The position numbers and the translations under genes are program-made. Of a stretch of DNA of 9,399 nucleotides, positions 5,721-9,399 are shown piece after piece. Every line of letters begins with the position of its first letter. Positions within the stretch are counted from its first letter, which is position 1. The DNA is taken from positions 1 through 9,399 of the forward strand of contig VBIS01000187.1 in assembly GCA_005880605.1 (NCBI GenBank), written 5' to 3'. Source of the stretch: Chloroflexota bacterium. GTDB lineage: Bacteria > Chloroflexota > Dormibacteria > CF-121. The notes under the pieces are model-generated. The model was not told the DNA's origin and made no database searches. It saw nothing but the letters and a program-made list of their open reading frames with translations.

Positions 5721-7178
5721 ACCACTGACGTCGAATCGGACGTACCCGTCCGAGAGGGGGAATACGGCTCGAAGGTCGCTGCCATCGAGCCGGGCGGTAT
5801 CGAATATATCCCGGATCGTGAGCGGCATGGGACTCCGATTCGGCTCTTCTGGACCTGGATGTCGCCCAACATGGAGTTCGCGACCGTGTTCGTCGGCGTT
5901 CTTCCGATCGCCGTCTTCGGCGGCGGCTTTTGGCCGACCGTCTTCGGTGTCATTTTGGGAAGCCTTCTCGGCTCGATCACACATGCCATCGTCTCGTCGA
6001 TGGGCCCGCGCTTCGGCGTGCCGCAGATGGTGGAAGGCCGCGCTGCGTTCGGCTTCTTTGGCAACTTCCTGCCGGCCGGACTGAGCTGGCTGACCGCGAG
6101 CTTCGGTTGGTTCATTGTCAATAGCGTCAGTGGCACGTTTGCCCTCGTGACCCTGACGTCGGTCTTGAGCAACCACGCGGCTACCCTCGATTTTCGCATC
6201 GCCTTCGTGATCGTCGTGGTCGCCCAGGTCATCGTGGCTTTCATCGGTCACAACATGATTCACTCGTTCGAGCGGATCATCTTCCCCTACTTGACGATCG
6301 TCTTCGGGCTGGCGACCATCATCATCCTGGCGCAGTCGCACCCCGGAGTTGGATTCAACGCCAGTGCGCCGGTCGCCTTCGGTGGGCCGTCGGGGGCCTT
6401 CATCCTGGCGGTGTTCATCTCCTTCGGCTACGCCATCGGCTGGAATCCGTTCGCCTCCGACTACAGCCGCTACCTGCCACGGAACTCCAGCTCGCTAAGG
6501 GTCGGCCTGGCCGCTGGTCTCGGTGTCTTCGTCTCCTGCGCAGTGCTGGAGATCGCCGGCGCCGCTGCAGCGACCATTTCGAAGCTAGGCGCCAATCCGA
6601 CCGAGCAGTTCACGAATCCGCTGCCCACCTGGCTTCAGGTCCTCGTTCTCCTCGGGATCGCGGTCGGCGCCGTCGCCGCCAACGTCTTGAACATCTATTC
6701 CGGCTCGATGGCCTTTCTGACCCTGGGCATCAGGCTGCCGCTCGAGAAGCGGCGCGCGATTTCCGCGCTCGTCTTCGGCGCCATCGGCCTCGTAATCGGA
6801 CTGGCACTCCAAGCCAATGTGGGGCCGGGAACCAAGTACGAGAATTTCTTGCTCCTGATCACCTACTGGATCACGCCGTGGCTGGCTGTGATCATCACCG
6901 ACTTCGTGCTGCACCGCGGGCAGTACCCGGAGCAGACCTTCTACGACGTGGGCTGGGCGAACTGGAAGGGCTTTGTCGCGATGCTGGCCGGGATCCTCGC
7001 CACCATCCCATTCTGGGACCAGGGCGATCCCATCCCGCTTGGGTGGGTTCCCAAGAATTACCCACAGCTCGGTGACCTCAGTTTCTTCGCCGGCGCGATC
7101 GTGGCCACCGTTGTCTACCTCGTGCTCTACCAGGTCGGCAAGCGGCCGGCTCAGGTGCCGACTCGCGCCAGGGTCTGA
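5712..7178 (+). CDS. NCS1 family nucleobase permease (cytosine permease-like)
   Basis: Twelve-helix secondary transporter of the nucleobase:cation symport-1 family (CodB, Fcy2, Mhp1), 488 residues, in the cytoplasmic membrane. Family marks: GIEYIPDRERHG (29-40) before the first helix, LFWTWMSPNMEF (45-56), GPRFGVPQMVEGRAAFG (98-114), and GWNPFASDYSRYLP (243-256), the conserved block with the DYSRY motif. Cytosine is the likeliest substrate because codA is the divergent neighbour, but members of this family also carry purines, uracil, allantoin, thiamine and hydantoins, so this is inference. The GTG at 5712 has GGGGAG 5 bases upstream. The frame is open back to 5445, but that stretch is antisense to codA and is not transporter-like. 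The polar N-terminal tail before residue 40 is rather long. It ends 30 bases before the opposing panE end. Confidence 0.9.
   Translation: MATTTDVESDVPVREGEYGSKVAAIEPGGIEYIPDRERHGTPIRLFWTWMSPNMEFATVFVGVLPIAVFGGGFWPTVFGVILGSLLGSITHAIVSSMGPRFGVPQMVEGRAAFGFFGNFLPAGLSWLTASFGWFIVNSVSGTFALVTLTSVLSNHAATLDFRIAFVIVVVAQVIVAFIGHNMIHSFERIIFPYLTIVFGLATIIILAQSHPGVGFNASAPVAFGGPSGAFILAVFISFGYAIGWNPFASDYSRYLPRNSSSLRVGLAAGLGVFVSCAVLEIAGAAAATISKLGANPTEQFTNPLPTWLQVLVLLGIAVGAVAANVLNIYSGSMAFLTLGIRLPLEKRRAISALVFGAIGLVIGLALQANVGPGTKYENFLLLITYWITPWLAVIITDFVLHRGQYPEQTFYDVGWANWKGFVAMLAGILATIPFWDQGDPIPLGWVPKNYPQLGDLSFFAGAIVATVVYLVLYQVGKRPAQVPTRARV
5765..5792 (+). repeat. Stem-loop repeat in 5' coding part of the NCS1 permease
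   Basis: CGGCTCGA (5765-5772) and TCGAGCCG (5785-5792) are perfect 8-base inverted arms around a 12-base loop. They lie in codons 18-27 of the permease, 53 bases after its start and about 100 bases upstream of the codA start. It could fold in the permease mRNA or be a binding site for the divergent promoters. A chance repeat in GC-rich coding DNA remains possible. Confidence 0.4.
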
Positions 7179-7198
7179 TCTAACAGGACTACGAACAG

Positions 7199-7247
7199 CG
7201 GCTGAAGGCTAAAGCCGGACCGCGGTCCGAAGCAAGGCCTTCAGCCG
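7199..7247. terminator. Nested inverted repeat at convergent permease / panE ends
   Basis: Outer arms CGGCTGAAGGC (7199-7209) and GCCTTCAGCCG (7237-7247) are perfect 11-base complements. Inside lies CGGACCGCGGTCCG (7216-7229), a perfect 14-base palindrome. The element sits 21 bases after the permease stop and covers the last codons and the stop (7209-7211) of the opposing panE frame. This is the strongest hairpin candidate in the window and fits a bidirectional terminator. No T run follows on either side, so the mode of action is not shown. Confidence 0.55.
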
Positions 7248-8278
7248 GTCTGGCTGGCGGCGATAGCGCTCCCACTCCGCGGGGATCTTGGTCGATTTCT
7301 CGAGGATCGCCCAGAGCACGGAGTTGACCGGCGTCGGCACGTCGACCCGGCGGCCGGCGTCGACCACGGCGCCGTTGAGGAAGGCGGCTTCGGTTCGCGA
7401 CTTGCCACGGCTCAGATCCCACCACAGCGAGGCATCTTGCTGCCGCGCGCGCCTCCGAGTCGCGGCTCGAGCATCATCTGCGCGAGCAGCGACGGTAGAC
7501 TCATCGCCCGCCGCAGCAGCGGCGCCGGTAGGCCGGGAAGGGCGACGACGTTCAGATGCATGCGGTCCATGACCGCGACCGCCTCACGAAACGCGGCCCG
7601 TTCGTAGCGGAAGAGCTCGCTATCGGCGAAGACATGGCTCGGCGGCAAGTCGAGGATCGCGCTTTGCGCGTTGCCCAGGATGTTGAAGAGGAGCTTGGAC
7701 CATTTCATCGCCCGGAAATCGGTGTAGCGACGTGACTTGAAGCCGGCGGCCCGCAGCTTGCGCACGAGCGGCGCGACATTGACCTCTGGTGAGACCGGCG
7801 CCAGCGCCACCCCGCCTCGGCGCGAATGCAGCTTGATGGTGCCAGGCTCGTCGAGGCTGACCGGGACGGTTAGGCTGCCGGCTAGCAGGGCCTGCTCGGG
7901 CAAGGCGGCCGAAATCGCCTCTTCGTTGCCGACACCATTTTGAAAACTCCCGAGAATGGTGCCCGGGCGCAGTACCGGTTGCAGCTGCTCGATCGCGTCG
8001 AACGTGTCGTACCCCTTGACGGTGAGGAAGACGTAGTCGAAGGGACCACCGGCCTCCGCGATGCTCGGCCGCGCCGCCCGGACCGATTGGTTGCTGATCT
8101 TGCCGGCCGTCACCATGCGAACGCCGTCGCGCGTCACGGCCTCGACGTGCGGCTGACGTCCGACCAGCGTGACCTCGCTCCCCTCCTTGGCCAGCCGTGC
8201 GCCCAACAGCGAGCCGACCGCGCCGGCACCGAAGAAGAGGAACCGCAGGGGCGGCGGGGCTGGGGGTCGTTCCGGCAT
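7209..8278 (-). pseudogene. panE: 2-dehydropantoate 2-reductase family gene, frameshifted near 7431
   Basis: PanE/ApbA-family NADPH reductase; the known family member reduces ketopantoate to pantoate in pantothenate and CoA synthesis. The first frame (8278-7412, 288 codons) holds the Rossmann motif FGAGAVG (16-22), TVKGYDT (86-92, Lys88), FQNGVGNEE (112-120, Asn114) and KWSKLLFN (192-199, with Lys195 and Asn199 matching catalytic Lys176 and Asn180 of E. coli). After SKMP it runs into six foreign codons and a TGA. In the next frame the expected C-terminus continues at once (PSLWWDLSRGKSRTE, then AFLNGAVVDAGRRVDVPTPVN) to TAG at 7209-7211. One base is missing around 7430-7433; restored, the protein has 356 residues. 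The lost part holds the conserved Ser and Glu. The start codon overlaps the plsY stop by one base (TGATG). Real mutation or assembly error cannot be told apart here. The exact substrate of this paralog is uncertain. Confidence 0.88.
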
Positions 8279-8901
8279 CAGTGCGCCGTGATCTTCAGCT
8301 CTCTACCCGTGGCGAGCCGCTCGATGTTGATCCGGTGCCGGAAGAGGATCAACGCCGCCAGGATGACGCCGAGCACGACCACGGACCATCCCACCGGACG
8401 CCAGGCCTGCCAGCCGACGAGGTGGAGGACGATGAGGCTGATGAAGCCGACCGCGACCGCGCTCAGCGAGGCAACCGAGGCCACCCGCGTGATGCGGATC
8501 ACGAGGAACCACGCCAGGGCGGCCAGCACGATGGCAACGGGAGCCAGGGCCAGCAGCACGCCGCCCGACGTCGCGACGCCCTTGCCACCGCGGAAGCCGA
8601 GATAGAGCGGCCAGTTATGGCCGACGACGGCGGCCAGGCCGACCGCCGCCAGGGCGAGTTCATTGCCACCGAGCCCGAAGGCGATCCCCAGCATGACCGG
8701 GATGAAGCCCTTGAGGCCGTCGGCGATGAGGGTGAGGGCGAAGGCCCCCGGACCGCCGGCGCGGAAGACGTTGGCCGCGCCGATGTTGCCGCTCCCCAGC
8801 TTCCGCAGGTCCTGGTTCCGGTACACCTTCATAACCAGCCAGCCGGACGGGACAGAGCCCAGGAGATAACCAAAGGCCACCAACAACAGAACGTTCACCA
8901 T
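8278..8901 (-). CDS. plsY: Acyl-phosphate:glycerol-3-phosphate acyltransferase
   Basis: Polytopic membrane enzyme that moves an acyl group from acyl-phosphate (made by PlsX) to glycerol-3-phosphate, giving lysophosphatidate, the first acylation in phospholipid synthesis. The 207 residues are of family length. Conserved blocks: GSVPSGWL (15-22), GSGNIGAANVFR (36-47), ADGLKG (60-65), GHNWPLYLGFRGGKGVATSGG region (94-114) and HRINIERLATGRE (189-201). The second block has Ile-Gly-Ala-Ala where PGATN is more common, a mild variation. The ATG at 8901 has AAGGA (8910-8914) 8 bases upstream. The stop overlaps the panE start by one base, so panE is probably translated by coupling. The combination with a PanE-family reductase is not a pathway pair; plsY is more often seen next to glycerol-3-phosphate dehydrogenase gpsA. 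Confidence 0.94.
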   Translation of the reverse strand: MVNVLLLVAFGYLLGSVPSGWLVMKVYRNQDLRKLGSGNIGAANVFRAGGPGAFALTLIADGLKGFIPVMLGIAFGLGGNELALAAVGLAAVVGHNWPLYLGFRGGKGVATSGGVLLALAPVAIVLAALAWFLVIRITRVASVASLSAVAVGFISLIVLHLVGWQAWRPVGWSVVVLGVILAALILFRHRINIERLATGRELKITAH

Positions 8902-8905
8902 GGGG

Positions 8906-8931
8906 GACGTCCTTAGGACGTCTCCATCATA
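8906..8931 (-). promoter_or_regulatory. plsY promoter candidate with overlapping palindrome
   Basis: GACGTCCTTAGGACGTC (8906-8922) is a palindrome with perfect 8-base arms around one central base. It contains the plsY ribosome binding site (AAGGA on the minus strand, 8910-8914). Just upstream on the minus strand is TATGAT (8931-8926), one mismatch from the -10 consensus. Transcription would then start inside the palindrome, giving a leader of about 20 bases. No clear -35 is seen at 17 bases. The repeat could be an operator at the start point or an RNA hairpin (7 pairs, UAA loop) that hides the ribosome binding site. Confidence 0.45.
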
Positions 8932-8967
8932 ACGCTGGATTTGGTGATCCCTAGCGCAATTCCAGTA

Positions 8968-9399
8968 TCACATTCTGGGCAATTCGAAGCGGAATTCGCT
9001 GCCCACGCCCGGACGGCTATCTACCAGCACCCGGCCGCCATGGGCCCGCGCGACCTCCTGAACCAGGTAGAGACCGATCCCCAGGCCGATCAGGTGACGG
9101 TTTTCGTCGGTTTCAATACGGGCGAACCGCTTGAATAGCTGGCCCTGCGCCTGCGGGTCGACGCCGAACCCGTCGTCGAGGACGCGGATACTCCAGTGGC
9201 GATCCGCCTCCGCCAGGGTGACGTCGATTCGCCCGGTGGGGCCGGGTCGGAAGCGGATGGCGTTGTCGAGGAGTTCGCGAATCGCGAGGTGCAGCCAGTA
9301 CGGGTTGCCCTGGACCGGCGCCGCCAGGACGTCCAGTCCCAAATCGATCGCCAGGTCGGGGAAGCGCCGTTGCTGGTCTTTGACCATCGGCTCGAGCAG
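8968..9399 (-). CDS. Sensor histidine kinase, C-terminal ATPase domain (partial)
   Basis: The frame is open through the right edge, so only the last 143 residues are seen and the sensor and dimerisation (HisKA) parts lie outside. The HATPase_c domain is complete in its key motifs: N box HLAIRELLDNAIRF (37-50 of the visible part), G1 box LDDGFGVD (74-81), F box LFKRFAR (88-94) and G2 box GLGIGLYLV (105-113) followed by EVARAHGG. It ends at FRFELPRM, as usual for orthodox kinases. It therefore binds ATP and probably phosphorylates a histidine in the missing part, which passes the phosphate to a response regulator. No regulator gene is visible and the signal is unknown. The stop is 66 bases before the plsY start on the same strand; the promoter candidate in between suggests separate transcription. 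Confidence 0.9.
   Translation of the reverse strand: MLEPMVKDQQRRFPDLAIDLGLDVLAAPVQGNPYWLHLAIRELLDNAIRFRPGPTGRIDVTLAEADRHWSIRVLDDGFGVDPQAQGQLFKRFARIETDENRHLIGLGIGLYLVQEVARAHGGRVLVDSRPGVGSEFRFELPRM

Noticed and set aside
5663..6244. N-terminal extension of codA by 194 codons on the minus strand, in frame and open.
   Set aside because: It is antisense to the clearly coding NCS1 permease, is Arg/Pro/Thr-rich, resembles no deaminase domain, and a good ribosome binding site and normal N-terminus occur at GTG 5662.
7189..7425. Separate small minus-strand reading frame of 78 codons at the end of panE.
   Set aside because: It is the third frame of the same DNA. The frame with real PanE similarity is a different one with no start codon of its own.
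8197..8916. Long plus-strand reading frame opposite plsY and panE.
   Set aside because: Arg/Asp/Glu/Gly-rich translation without structure, antisense to the well-supported plsY.
1..9399. Mobile element, phage, toxin-antitoxin or defence system.
   Set aside because: No transposase, integrase, terminal repeats, nuclease or toxin-like genes were found; all genes belong to known metabolic, transport or regulatory families.

Overview
The window is GC-rich, densely packed bacterial chromosome with nine protein genes, two of them cut by the window edges and one frameshifted. I see no RNA genes, insertion sequences, CRISPR arrays or phage genes. The gene content (UbiE/MenG quinone methyltransferase, PgsA, PlsY, a fused two-repeat ABC-2 exporter under a TetR regulator), the frequent GTG starts and the overlapping gene ends fit a high-GC free-living bacterium. 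A Chloroflexota-like or actinobacterium-like lineage is plausible, but this is inference only; no marker gene here fixes the taxon.

Layout. Positions 1-1135 (+): 3' end of a UbiE/MenG methyltransferase, then pgsA (phosphatidylglycerophosphate synthase). Positions 1145-4389 (-): a tightly packed exporter operon read as tetR, then ABC ATPase, then a large ABC permease that carries two homologous halves. Positions 4439-5662 (-): cytosine deaminase codA, about 50 bases upstream of tetR on the same strand. Positions 5712-7178 (+): an NCS1-family nucleobase permease divergent from codA. The codA start and the permease start are only 49 bases apart. Positions 7209-8278 (-): a 2-dehydropantoate 2-reductase (PanE/ApbA family) gene broken by a one-base frameshift near 7431. 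Positions 8278-8901 (-): plsY, the membrane acyl-phosphate:glycerol-3-phosphate acyltransferase. Positions 8968-9399 (-): the ATPase end of a histidine kinase running off the window.

How they work together. PgsA and PlsY are two steps of phospholipid synthesis but sit in separate transcription units. CodA and the NCS1 permease form a cytosine uptake and deamination module, arranged head-to-head rather than as the co-directional codBA operon of E. coli. The TetR-ATPase-permease set is a self-contained export cassette, probably with autoregulation by the TetR protein. Substrate unknown.

No clearly new system is present. The points worth checking are: the panE frameshift; nested inverted repeats at both convergent gene junctions (1107-1147 and 7199-7247); a palindrome covering the plsY ribosome binding site and likely transcription start; symmetric elements at the compact codA/permease divergent region; a Ser in place of the E. 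coli CodA Asp314 specificity residue; and the internal duplication of the ABC permease.
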